From positions 1,818,962-1,882,961 of the forward strand of contig KL647295.1 of assembly GCA_000727475.1 (NCBI GenBank): a stretch of DNA of 64,000 bases. The letters are read 5' to 3'. Under the pieces are notes generated by a model. It searched no databases. It had not been told where the DNA came from and worked only from the letters and a program-made list of their open reading frames with translations. Of this stretch, positions 24,501 to 35,899 are shown piece after piece. The translations under genes and the position numbers were made by a program. How positions within the stretch are numbered: the stretch's first letter is position 1; each line of letters starts with the position of its first letter. The DNA comes from Sarcocystis neurona (Eukaryota; Apicomplexa; Conoidasida; Eucoccidiorida; Sarcocystidae).

Positions 24501-26303
24501 CTTCCGAACAGCGCAGGTGCTAAGGCACACAGCCCTTTGCCTTCAGTTTTACAAAGTACAGACCATGCAGCGAAAGAAGTCGTACCGCACGATAGAACAG
24601 AACACAGCTGCCAATGTTGGATGGGAATAAATTACGGTGCGCGGTCCTCCTGTACACACCTTCGGGTGCAGATCGTAGTATTCTTCGAACGTGCGCCGAA
24701 CAGTGGAACAGAAACAGTGATTAACACACGTGCAAGACAATCTGAGCGTCACATCGTGTCCTGCACGTCTAAGCAATGCCACCTACAAATACCGGGTTGT
24801 AGTACAGGGCACAAGAAGCATCAGCCCTTGGAGTTGTGCGTATGTACTATCTAGAATCGTCACGGTAAGCACGTGGCGCCCCGCGTATATACCCCTACTG
24901 GCCGAGAGCCGCACTATGCTTCAGGGATGAAGCATATTCACGCCTCTGCGACACGGATAGACCACGCAAGAACGAACTCTTGAAGTCGTCTTTGGACGTG
25001 AGTATACAAGGGTGTCAGTTTCGCTAGATACTCTTTGCGAAGCCACATGCAGATGATACACAAGAGCGAACGTTGCTCTCCATTCTTTCACATAGGCGTG
25101 GGCGAGTACGGGGAAGGCTCACTGTGCACAAATCTGGTAGTTGTTCTGACACACACGGGCTCTGCGCGTGCGAAGGAGTGCGGAACACCCCGTTGGCGTG
25201 CAGAGACGCACACGTCCATGTGGACAAGTCAAAGCGTCCTAATACGCCCTAACACCAACAGAATACCCAAAGTTACTACACGTTTGCGTACATGGAGACG
25301 ACGCAGGTGCAACAGCTATGTGCAGGGCACAGCCATTTACAAGGCGTGCGGGTGGAGTGTTCGAGCATATTTCCGTTTGTTAATACAAAGGCAATTCCTC
25401 AGAGAACACAAAAAATAGATAGACGTGCGCATACGCACCTCAAATATTATGTCCGTCTTGCACGGTCAGACGTACAGCATGTCGTACACGTCGGAAAACT
25501 AGTTGGTGACGGCGTCGAATTCTGTAGCCGCGTCGCAAAAGAAGCTGTCGTGTTGGATTAGTACCGGCTCCGAAGGGCCTGTCCCCTTGATGAGAAACCT
25601 CAGCTACAGGAAGCGGCCGCCGTGTTGCGCTGTGAACAATTTCAGTAGGAGTGCTCGGTGCTTGACGGCTGTCGTTCTTTGGTATATTCATATATCTAAC
25701 CTGCACTGTGTACGTTACCGCAGCTGTTTGCAACTCGCATCACTATAGATCGGGCTGCTTCTTCAAATACGCAGCGTTCCGCCTGTCCTCAGGGCGTACA
25801 CCAAGGCCGTTTCACACGTGGATGCCGATCTGAAATTCTGACGGTGGAAGGGTGCGAAGGCAACAGTGTACAAGGCTGCTTGGTCGAGTCGACACAGCAG
25901 CGTAGAGCGCACCGTTAATGGCTAATTGCCCCTTTCTTATTTTGGAATGCGTATGTCGCCTTGAGCCTCTTAGTTAATAATTGCTGCACGCGCTAATTGG
26001 GGGATCTCCAATCACAAGAACGGAGAAAGTCAAGGCTGGAGGAAAGCTGAAGGAAGCCACGACGAGGGTGCACTGACCAGGTGGAAGGGACGATATGCTG
26101 GATATTTAGTTGTCACAGAGCTTTAGCTATTGTGGGTTTTCGACCTTCCCTGGATAGTGCAAACGATTTCGTATCTGCAGTCGTTTGCTGGGCCCACCGA
26201 AGTCAACGAAGTCGGTCATAGGATAAGAGCTCCACATTCTTCCGCCTTTACCAATGGGACAAGATAACCCTCACTCGCAATGGGTTTGCTGTTCCCAGAA
26301 CAT
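21579..26303. other. Repeat-poor stretch without a recognised gene
   Basis: The CAG arrays stop abruptly near 21.6 kb. The open frames here are short (under 150 codons), lie on both strands and show no recognisable motif. No RNA gene or transposon end was seen. Confidence 0.5.
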
Positions 26304-26781
26304 TCAGTGAAGTTGAAAAGAGATTGTATTCTTGCTCTGTGGTTGTCCTGTGCTGGTCGTTTCAGTTGAGACGATCAACACCTGATAGATCCAACTAAAC
26401 CAAGCACACACTTCACAGGCGGAAGCACCTCCGCAGACTTGCGATTCATGTGTGTTAGTGCAACCGAAAGTGGTGACCTTTTGCCGTTCTTCACACAGAT
26501 CAAGGTATTGCTGCGGGAACTCAGTATTGTCGGTGGGCATGCCCTCTTTTACGCTACCAGCTGCATGCGTTAACCTATCCTGTGTCGAAAGTCTGTTCCG
26601 CCCCCTTCCCTCCCACACGGCGTTTTTCCGCTCTGGTCCTGGTTTGTGGAGCTTCCACCTTCAGCCTCTCTAACATTTTCTCCCTGTAGTAGTCAGAGAC
26701 TGAAGTCGACGAGATCTTGGAAGTCAGACACATCCGAACGGGCATATCAAATTGAGGACACTGAAGCTGGACAGGAGCCAT
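26304..26781 (-). CDS. Possible small two-exon gene, unknown product
   Basis: Two overlapping - strand frames look coding-like. From 26781 one reads MAPVQLQCPQFDMPVRMC and then SDYYREKMLERLKVEAP. The other, ending at 26304, has EGMPTDNTEFPQQYLDLC and a Cys-rich end (VCGGASACEVC). A short intron (donor GTGTGG, acceptor gacacag) or a frameshift near 26.6 kb would join them. There is no domain match and the reading could be chance. Confidence 0.2.
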
Positions 26782-26950
26782 CCCTCGTTATTTAAGACCT
26801 TCACCCATACGTCAACGACGCGGTGTCTGTGCAATAGCCTACCGATTCTGGACGACTAGGTCTTGCCCTGTTAGGACCAGTAATCTCCGGTTGGAGAGCT
26901 GTGCGATGGTCGTGACGCCCTGCGGCAGTAGGTTGGACGCCGGCGTAGAT

Positions 26951-26988
26951 CGCTCGAGTAAGCCGCGCTCGAGTAAGCCACGCTCGAG
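26951..26988. repeat. 15-bp direct repeat
   Basis: CGCTCGAGTAAGCC(G/A) occurs twice, followed by a partial third copy, CGCTCGAG. Confidence 0.85.
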
Positions 26989-26989
26989 C

Positions 26990-28196
26990 GCGAAGCGATC
27001 TCAAGAGTGTTGCCCGGGGAGAGTGTGCATGACCTATCGGTGTGTGATTCAGCTGTTCATGACTTAGTGAGGGAGCTGCTTTTTGCCTCCGTGTGTTTGT
27101 CTGACGATGCCCACGGTACGGTAGTGCAGTGACCATGCACCGGAAGAATATGGTCTTACTGAGGCGCTTTTCTTCTCCTTCCGGTCGTCTTCACAAACTT
27201 TTTCCCCAGGCAGGACCATTTTTGTCCCAAGGAGAGAGTTTAGCGCTAATTTTTTTACGTGCGTGTAAGTGTGTCTCGCAGTTGTTTATGCGCAAATCTA
27301 TGTGTGTAGCTGTATATGGTTATTCCATTGGAAAGACCGAGGCGGCTGCTTGTGTAAAGAAGTTTGGCGCTACTGGAGGACAGCTTCAGTAGCTTTCACC
27401 ACGCTCACGGCACTACTCTGTTCGGCAAGGAAAGGAAACGCTCACTTCAGTCTGCACTCTCCAGTTCCTTGTGCGACAGCGTGTATTATGCAAAAGCAGT
27501 ACACGCGATCCACCGCGAGTTATACGGCTGGAAAAGTGTGACCTACACTGGACCTTAGCGACACCCAGGCAACGCCCATTTCAAAAACCTTGTGTAGATC
27601 TTTCTGACAGCTGTTGACTGCTTGAAACAAGGTGTGTTTTGCAGAAGACTCCTGTCCACTTACTCGTTGTCCTGTACACAGTGTTCCCTTTGTATACTGC
27701 AAAGCTCCAGTTGCCGCGCCCTTCCTACGTGTCGACCAGCGCCCCAACGTACAACCATGGCGTACTGCTAGAAGCGACTCCGACATGCCAGCTGCTGCTG
27801 CAAGCGAAGAATCGCTGACAGTTGGCGGGATCGAGGTCAACGTTTTGAGACACAGTCTTTCTTCTGACACAAAACGTTTGATCCACAGTCAACAGCTGCC
27901 GTGGTGCAACACGACAGGTAGCTCATCTGTTTTGTCGGGAGGACCAGTTTTTCCCACGCCTCGAGTCCCTCTGATGGGATCTTATTTACGTATGTGTGCT
28001 CTTGTTCTGTTTCCGTTTGTTCTTTTCAAGGAAGTAAGTGGGAACATGTCTCCTTAAGACCCCTATCCCCCTTTTCCGTGAAACTGTACCAAGTTCTGGG
28101 AGAGACAAAAGCCCCCAGTACAAATTGTTGGTTGGATTTCGTGCAGCAGTCTTCTGCAAGGGTGAGAAATATAGACAACACTCTTCTTGCTAGAAA
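26990..28196. other. Upstream region of the secreted-protein gene
   Basis: It holds a + strand frame (27632-28057) and an overlapping - strand frame (27520-27870), neither convincing. The + frame has a GTATGT donor-like site near 27990, so it could be a 5' exon, but the downstream gene has its own signal peptide and start. Confidence 0.35.
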
Positions 28197-30497
28197 ATGC
28201 GGAGCTTACACCTGTGGATGATCGTGAATCTGCCAGGGCTGGCTTCTTGTGCCATGCTCGGAGAAAGGTCTACGGGGGCTGTTAGCGGGTCTTTCTACCC
28301 TCTCCGCAAGTTGCCGCCCCATGTTCAGCTCAGTCCACAGGCAAGGAATGGGAGGTTGCTACCTTTCAGTGCTTCAGGGTTGATGCCAAATCTTCCAATG
28401 ATTGTATTGAGAGATGTGATATCCCAGAACACGCATTCGGGAAATCTCTCTCATAAAATCGTCCGTCGAGAGGACAATATAGGGGTACGACGCAAAAAAA
28501 GTCCAGCTGCACAACCAAAAATGCCCACAAAAAGAGAAGATGGTGCACAACTTGCTCGACAGTTTTCTGGGAGGGTACCAAGACTTGTGGCACTACTGAA
28601 GTGGAAGGAAAGAGAGCGTCGATCCAAAAAAGAAGAAATAGAGACTCGAGCCACAGGCGAGCAGAGTTCCGCAGCTGAACGCCGTCCGTACCTGCGACCT
28701 TTCAAAGAATACGCTGATGCCTTTGGTGAAGACAAACGAGAAGGAAGGGGGAAACAAGCAGACGTGATAGCAGCATTGAACCAATCAGTGGAGTCCGCGG
28801 GAGGCCCCGAGAATGCGGCAAACAGAGCTGATTACATTGTCACGGAGGATTTACACGGCCTTAAAGACTTAGGTAGAGACGAGGAAGAGAATCAACCACG
28901 AAGCAATACTCGGCCAGTGACAGCTACAGGGGAGAAAGCCGTGGAAGCTTTTGACATTTCAGCAGACGCTGGTGGTGGACATGTCAACGAATACTCCCAA
29001 GCAGCGGAGGCACCGCAAGAAGGTGGGAACGGGTGTCATCAGCCGCCAATACACAGAAGAGGGGCAGCAACTGCAGAAGGAGAGACAGCGGAAGGCTCGG
29101 TTAACTATGCGAAAGCAGAGCGTGGAAGTTCACCAGAGGAAGCTGGGGGGGGGTTTGACACCTATAAAGATGCTGATAGTTCACACGTCAAGGAGTACTC
29201 TCAAGAGCACTCTCAAGCAGCGACGTCGCTACGAGAAGACGTCCGTAGTAATCAACAATCCGCAGGAGGAAGAACAACAGCAACTACACTAGGAAGAGCA
29301 GCAGTATGTTCAGCGGAGTGTGCAAGGGAGGGGCATGAGGGCGGAAAGGTTAATGGCAGAGAATCCGAAGCGCTCACTGAACGGGAGAGAGAATTCCAGA
29401 CGATATTTCAGCTAGGGAAAACTTTCAAAGCACTATTAGAACTACCAGGCGTTCGTATGTATATCCTACATCCATCGAACAATGAAGCAAAAGCTGTCGG
29501 CAAACGAGCAGAACAAGAAGGAGGCAGCGCCAGAACATCGAGTGAGACGAAAGCAAGGGTACAAGTCAGCACTAGTACCTCCGCAGCCGCAGGCGGTGAA
29601 CACGTCCGTGTGTATTCCGGAAGAGAGGAGGCACAACGTGGAGAAGAAGAAAGATACCAGCGACCAACTGGTTTCACAGAAGAACAGCTTGAGAAGCGGG
29701 AAGATTACGGCAAAGATGTCAAAGAGCTCCACAGAGATGAAATTGAATCCAAGGAAGCTCGACTGGATACATTGGCGAATGCCGTGGGGGACATGGCAGT
29801 CACTACTGTACATATGGTAGAACGATCGGAAGACGAAGTGACAGGGAGGGGGCCACAAGCAGGACAAGAGGCAAACACCAGCCACGAAATAAACCAATCA
29901 AGAACAACAAGCGAAGTTGAAGATGAAACACAACAAGCAGGAGATCCTGGAGACAGCCGCGGAGGAGACAGTGGCGTAGGCGTCAACCACGGGAGAGATT
30001 CTGATAACCCCTGCGAAGAGGACAACAAATCGGAAAACGGGGGAAGACTCGAAGGTGACGGCTCAGGGGAGGGAGAAAAAACAACAGAAATTGGGCGGGA
30101 GCAAACGAAACAGAAGGAAGAGGGGGGCTCGAAAGTATCACGGAAAGCGACTGGTCGCACGACACGAAGGAAAGGTAGGCGGCAGTGTACGAAAATCGAA
30201 ACGGACGTGGCTTCGCTGTCTCCTGCGCCTCCTCCTTCACCAGCAGCTTCTGTAAACGCCAAAGACGAAGTATCCAATGTTCCGCCTGTGTTGCAACCTT
30301 GCACTGCGCCGTCGTGCCTTGTACAACAAGCAAAACCCGCACCCGCAACTACTGTTGGTCCCGGTCCTCCGATTGATCCGCATCGAGGCCGTCAACTTTT
30401 CATGAGTGTGCAGCTAGGAATCGCCCGTGCAGCGTATATTGAACCCGCTGTCGCCCACAGGGTGCCTTCCGTGATAGTAGTACGGAAAGATACGTAG
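28197..30497 (+). CDS. Secreted Glu/Lys/Gly-rich protein with degenerate repeats
   Basis: An intronless 766-codon frame. The start is a strong AAAATG. Residues 1-20 form a signal peptide (MRSLHLWMIVNLPGLASCA) with likely cleavage near residue 19-20. No transmembrane segment follows. The body is highly charged and low in hydrophobics. A degenerate repeat begins near residues 252, 320 and 455, each with a D/S-A-G-G-like stretch followed by H-V-x-x-Y-S and an Arg/Glu/Gln-rich tail. Residues 655-685 are basic (KATGRTTRRKGRRQ) and the C-terminal 90 residues are Pro/Ala-rich. No enzyme motif is seen. It could be an exported or surface-associated coccidian protein (inference). It is the only large ORF in the repeat-poor island and is not made of CAG triplets. 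Confidence 0.75.
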   Translation: MRSLHLWMIVNLPGLASCAMLGERSTGAVSGSFYPLRKLPPHVQLSPQARNGRLLPFSASGLMPNLPMIVLRDVISQNTHSGNLSHKIVRREDNIGVRRKKSPAAQPKMPTKREDGAQLARQFSGRVPRLVALLKWKERERRSKKEEIETRATGEQSSAAERRPYLRPFKEYADAFGEDKREGRGKQADVIAALNQSVESAGGPENAANRADYIVTEDLHGLKDLGRDEEENQPRSNTRPVTATGEKAVEAFDISADAGGGHVNEYSQAAEAPQEGGNGCHQPPIHRRGAATAEGETAEGSVNYAKAERGSSPEEAGGGFDTYKDADSSHVKEYSQEHSQAATSLREDVRSNQQSAGGRTTATTLGRAAVCSAECAREGHEGGKVNGRESEALTEREREFQTIFQLGKTFKALLELPGVRMYILHPSNNEAKAVGKRAEQEGGSARTSSETKARVQVSTSTSAAAGGEHVRVYSGREEAQRGEEERYQRPTGFTEEQLEKREDYGKDVKELHRDEIESKEARLDTLANAVGDMAVTTVHMVERSEDEVTGRGPQAGQEANTSHEINQSRTTSEVEDETQQAGDPGDSRGGDSGVGVNHGRDSDNPCEEDNKSENGGRLEGDGSGEGEKTTEIGREQTKQKEEGGSKVSRKATGRTTRRKGRRQCTKIETDVASLSPAPPPSPAASVNAKDEVSNVPPVLQPCTAPSCLVQQAKPAPATTVGPGPPIDPHRGRQLFMSVQLGIARAAYIEPAVAHRVPSVIVVRKDT

Positions 30498-33400
30498 GGA
30501 CGCGAGGGGGGAGTGTTTTCAGTGTGTCGGCCAAGTGATGGCTCATAAAGGCACACACGGAGAGTACCAATAGTTGACGGCATCGAAGCAAGTGTTTCAG
30601 CCTCTGCAGTCGTTTGCAACTCAGGGGAAAACTTGATAAATTTCTCATCAGGATGCGGTCGTGAGCCAGAAGCTCCACTACTGTCGGCCGCTTTGGAGAG
30701 AATCTGTAACCAGGCTGCCGGGTCTCAACCGATACACACGCATCTTCGTGGGTGCGAGTTTATGGTCGTGTTGCTTGCCCCAAAATAGCAGCAGGTTTTG
30801 TTCTGATTCCGTAGGCGAACTGGTACGCCGGAAGTGAGCAGGTCGACCTTCTTGTTCGAGTGACCTGTGACCTGATTCATTCTTTTTCATCCTGGTGATC
30901 CCTCGAAGAGAGTGGGTGAGTTTCAGTCTTGTAGGGGTTTTGGCTTTCAGACGCAAACACCTATACAGCTCTCTTAAAAAAACATTACCGTTGGCGACAG
31001 TGATCGTCCTGTATACCCATGACTTGTAAGTTAGCGTATTTTTTCTGGTCAAGTGTACGGGGCGTGGCACTCTGTGTAAAAAATACTCTATGTAGACTGT
31101 ATGTAACTATGTTTAAGGCCGCCTTACATGATTGGCCGTTCCTTTAGGTGACATGTAAGATGGCTTGCTGAGGGTGGATAAGTTTCCAGGGAAGTGCCTT
31201 CTTCGCTGCGAGTCCTTAGGTGTTACATACGCTTTGTTCTCCACCAATTTTGTAGGGCAAAGTCGCCACGGGGAGCGCAACAGCTATTTTTGTGATGCCT
31301 CAGCCTTTCTTCCCGTGAGACATAATGGAGTCTACCGCTGCAAGAACTGTCAAAAGTAGGAGGACGTACGGAGAATTTCATTTTTGAGACAATCGTGTGC
31401 TCGGGGCTCCATGACAGGAACATCGAGGACAAGGAGCTGCGGAAGTGTAGTGCGTGTAGGATGGGGTACGAAGTATTAAAAAATAGCGTAAATGGTAGCA
31501 CGGCGGCGTCTTAGCGTACTTTCTTGGTGCAGGCCCGTGGTGGTGGTTCACCAGCTTTACCTGGAGATGCGTGGCAGCTTGGCAGGCGCGAAATGGCTGT
31601 GGAAATGCTTTCAGTGTGCTAGACATGCCCTCAGCGGTGTGATACCGACAGACGCATTCTGCCTCGCCGACAGTATGTCCCTTCGCGTGAGCCGTAGTTG
31701 GAAGTGAAAACAACCACTACGGCTCTAGTTGTACGCGTCATGGAGTGACCCCTTTCAAGTCCCTCCTCTCCATCTCCTCCGTCCGTTTGCAGCCCTCGCT
31801 TCAGGCCAGAGTCTCCAGTTTTCACTTCAAATGTCTGCAAACTTCCTACCCAGTTGTTCCTCATCTGATGCATGGGAGAGTTTCTTGCGTGAAACGCAAA
31901 ACAGAAAACCCGAAAGGACTGTGAGAGTGCGTTGAAGGACGAAGGAACCTCGTACAACAGTCACTTCGACTGATACAACTGTGAACGTGGGAGAGAAGGA
32001 TGAAGGAACAGTATGCAGAGCTGCTGGTGGCTACAAACACGAGCGTGGGGCAATCCTTTTGATCCAGTCACCCTGGTCTGGTCAGGGAAATCGTCCACGC
32101 TTCTTGGGGGCTCTGTAGGGAACATTAGTACTTGCGACATGAATAAATGTGAGCAATTCAGTGGTCCTCATAGCCGGTATCGGCGACGGAAATCTGTTAA
32201 GTAACGTTTCCCTTCGAGGGATCACTTTTGTACTACGCAAACGGAGCTGTGCTACGACAGTGGTCGTGACGGGGCCTCGGTAATGGCTTTGCTCCGTCAG
32301 AAGAGGCATGTGTTATGAGTTGCAACTGCGTTGTGGACGTTGGACGAGCTGTTAGTTCAGAGAGCAAGGGTCGCCGTGTGGAATGATCATAGCCGCCCAA
32401 AATTGTGCAGCAACGTCTCACGGGCCCAGAGGTGGAGTGGGGCAGCAACAGCCTAAAAAACTTGACGTTTGTAATTTTTGCAGCTGAATATGGGCGACCA
32501 AAACAATTTTCTCAGACTGCTCGTGCAGACGAAAGTTACTGTTAGCGTGTACATTATGAATTTTTAACCCGTCCACCATGGACACGTGTGCAAACTACGG
32601 TGCATGTCAAGTACCATACGGAAGTTTACTCGGTCCAAATGCGCGGGAGACACGCCCCCTGCCCTTGCAGGGGAAGTAGTTCCCTCTTCCGATTCACTGA
32701 CGTGTCTGTTACATGTGGGACAGATATATGCATATAGGTACTTGAGCGTGTCGGTCTGTGAACGGACGCATGTGTTTCTGTCCAGCTAGGCGTTTGCAAT
32801 TCTCTACACTCTAGAGACTGCTACATATGTTCCCGTACACCGCTCAAACTACTAACTCACACGGGTGGTGTTGGTGTGTATATGACTGTTTGCGTGTATG
32901 TTCGTACAAACAGAGTGCATTTATACCCCCTGCTGCGCAACTGCACGCGCCCGTACAAACCAGCATACGACTTGGCAGGCAGATGTATGCGCCTGTGTGT
33001 ACTGCTACACATTAACGTCGAAATGTGCGTATGCAACACGTGCCTCCGTGACCTCTACGAAGTTGAATTTTTGAGGTTGACTTCGAGTGCAGGAAGTTGT
33101 CATACCATGGAAAGAGGAGGGAGTCTGATATGCTCAACGACAGATACTTACATGTATACTGCGTGTCTTCCACTGAAGCATCAATACACCACCCAATGTG
33201 CTTCACAACATGGACCCACGAGTACGGCTCTACATACGCGTATTGCTTCACACACTTCTAGGGGGATGCGTGTTGTACTACCTTGTACGCAGAGAAGACT
33301 GAAGACAGCGCTGTCCCTGTAGTTGATTTGTCGAAGACACCTAGTTTCGTGGACTCCAGCAGCACGGGAACTATGCTATGCGAGGGAGAAACACGAAACT

Positions 33401-34596
33401 TTGGCTTCGAGTGAACACTCCGGTACTGCACATCAGGTGCGTCACGATGGAAAAATTGTCTCCTCTTCTTATCAAAACACACGTTTGCACGCAAACACCT
33501 GCAAACATCAAGATCGTGCGACACCGACGTGGTTGTTTACCCCCGGAAACGTCTTTGCGGAAAAACCTTCTAGGTAATGTGAAAGCAAGGCACACTCTCA
33601 CGAAATGCGAATACGTTTTTGAGCATGTATGAAGCTGTGCGTAGGCTGTGCGTGCGCGACCGCCTGCTTGTTCAGACATAGACAGTGCCACTGTCCTCTA
33701 CGTACACCGTACATGCAAGCGTACGTCGTGTCAACTGTCGTGGTTCCATGTGTACATATTCACATACACAGGTATACGTAGCTGACTAGACATACATGCA
33801 TCGGCAGTCATCAACGTCCTTCCACGTGCACTCCTCTGTGAAAGTAGATTTGATATGATTGTGGGCACCTGTATATACGCTACCGACAGCTGCTGATATT
33901 TGTCCAATTCGTGCACACGATTGGCAATAATCGATTCAACCAGAAAACGGTGTAGTGAAAATATTTATGAGGACACATATTAACAGTCTTTGGCGTGGTG
34001 GGCACATAAATCTAGGGAGTGTTAGATTTGGACGGATATTTATCTATATGTATATGTACGGAATTACACATCCTGACATTCCTCTGAATATCCTGGAGCT
34101 GCGCAGGTCTATTTGTCGTAAAATATATCCAGCCTGCTCAAACCTGTACGTGTACGCATGCCAGGCGCATCAGCAGTCACCTCTCGGCCGCTGTAGAGAA
34201 GGAAAGGAGGCCTTTAGAGCACTCAATATATATAGATGGGAGTTGAGGTCGCTGCTCGATCACTACTACTGTTTGTCTGCGGGACGAGACACAGTAGCCG
34301 CACGTGTGTAATTTGGTCTCAACTCTGTGCGCGTCCCCACGGCCGATTTTACTCAATGACGTACGCGAGCCGACCAAATGTTCAGCCGAAAGTACTAAAG
34401 AACACATAGACACACAGAACTGCCCGTTGTCGAAACAACGTGCTCATCTCCCTGTTGTTGCCTCTAACTTGTGTGTACCTCGCCGAACTTACCAAAGGTG
34501 AGCACGTCATTTGTGCAGACCGCCTTCAGGGTTTTTACAACCCAATGTTTTTTTTAATGACCACGGTCACACACGTCCAAGAGTATAAAATATGAA
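30498..34596. other. Repeat-poor stretch without a recognised gene
   Basis: Only short frames on both strands; the longest is about 130 codons on the - strand (30678-31070), with no motif. I see no repeats, RNA genes or mobile-element ends. Confidence 0.5.
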
Positions 34597-34689
34597 ATGC
34601 GGAATGTGCGTCTCCACAAGCGTTCACCGCACACCAGTGGTGTTCGCATATATCGCGCATTGAAACAGCCACACACCGACAACCCGACA

Positions 34690-34707
34690 CAGGCACAGAC
34701 ACACAAA

Positions 34708-34739
<32 letters not shown>

Positions 34740-35700
34740 TAAATGCGAAAACGCGCCCACAATTGTGTCGCGCGCACCACACTCGATAAAGAAATCTTCT
34801 GCAGATGCACACAGCGCGCGGAGCTCTATCACATCTCAATCACCCACTTGCAGCGCCTCAATCGCTTNNNNNNNNNNNNNNNNNNNNNNNNNNNNNNNNN
34901 NNNNNNNNNNNNNNNNNNNNNNNNNNNNNNNNNNNNNNNNNNNNNNNNNNNNNNNNNNNNNNNNNNNNNNNNNNNNNNNNNNNNNNNNNNNNNNNNNNNN
35001 NNNNNNNNNNNNNNNNNNNNNNNNNNNNNNNNNNNNNNNNNNNNNNNNNNNNNNNNNNNNNNNNNNNNNNNNNNNNNNNNNNNNNNNNNNNNNNNNNNNN
35101 NNNNNNNNNNNNNNNNNNNNNNNNNNNNNNNNNNNNNNNNNNNNNNNNNNNNNNNNNNNNNNNNNNNNNNNNNNNNNNNNNNNNNNNNNNNNNNNNNNNN
35201 NNNNNNNNNNNNNNNNNNNNNNNNNNNNNNNNNNNNNNNNNNNNNNNNNNNNNNNNNNNNNNNNNNNNNNNNNNNNNNNNNNNNNNNNNNNNNNNNNNNN
35301 NNNNNNNNNNNNNNNNNNNNNNNNNNNNNNNNNNNNNNNNNNNNNNNNNNNNNNNNNNNNNNNNNNNNNNNNNNNNNNNNNNNNNNNNNNNNNNNNNNNN
35401 NNNNNNNNNNNNNNNNNNNNNNNNNNNNNNNNNTCTATCACATCTCAATCACCCACTTGCAGCGCCTCAATCGCTTGCCTTGTATCCATCCCCCTACACA
35501 GACACACAACACACACACACACACACACACACACATAAATGCGAAAACGCGCCCACAATTGTGTCGCGCGCACCATACTCGATGAAGAAATCTTCTGCAG
35601 GTGCACACAGCGCGCGGAGCTCTATCACATCTCATTCACTCACTTGCAGCTCCACAATCACTTGCCTTGTATCCATCCCCCTCTTTGCAACCATGTAGAA
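34690..35700. repeat. 187-bp tandem repeat containing a (CA)n core and an assembly gap
   Basis: A unit made of (CA)n, TAAATGCGAAAACGCGCC, a GTCGCGCGCACCA block and TCTATCACATCTCA is present before the gap. It recurs immediately after it and again, diverged, from about 35600. The distance between GCCTTGTATCC marks after the gap is 187 bases. Confidence 0.85.
34868..35433. other. Assembly gap (566 N)
   Basis: A run of N inside the tandem repeat. The flanking sequence repeats on both sides, so the gap probably hides more copies. Frames read across it are artefacts. Confidence 0.99.
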
Positions 35701-35899
35701 CCATGTATATCATCTTACGTAATAACAAGTGTACAAACGTGTGAACGCACATTATTCCACACACATGCGGCTGCAGAACGTTATGACAGCGGATTACCTC
35801 GCTGTGGATACTGGGACTGGACCACTTTTAAACCCGGGAGTTTTACTGTTTATGGTACTTCAAGATGAAACCACTTCGCTTGCACCCTTTGACCACTCC

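Noticed and set aside
34597..35698. Long ORFs reading through the N run
   Set aside because: The codons over 34868-35433 are unknown bases; these frames are artefacts of the gap.
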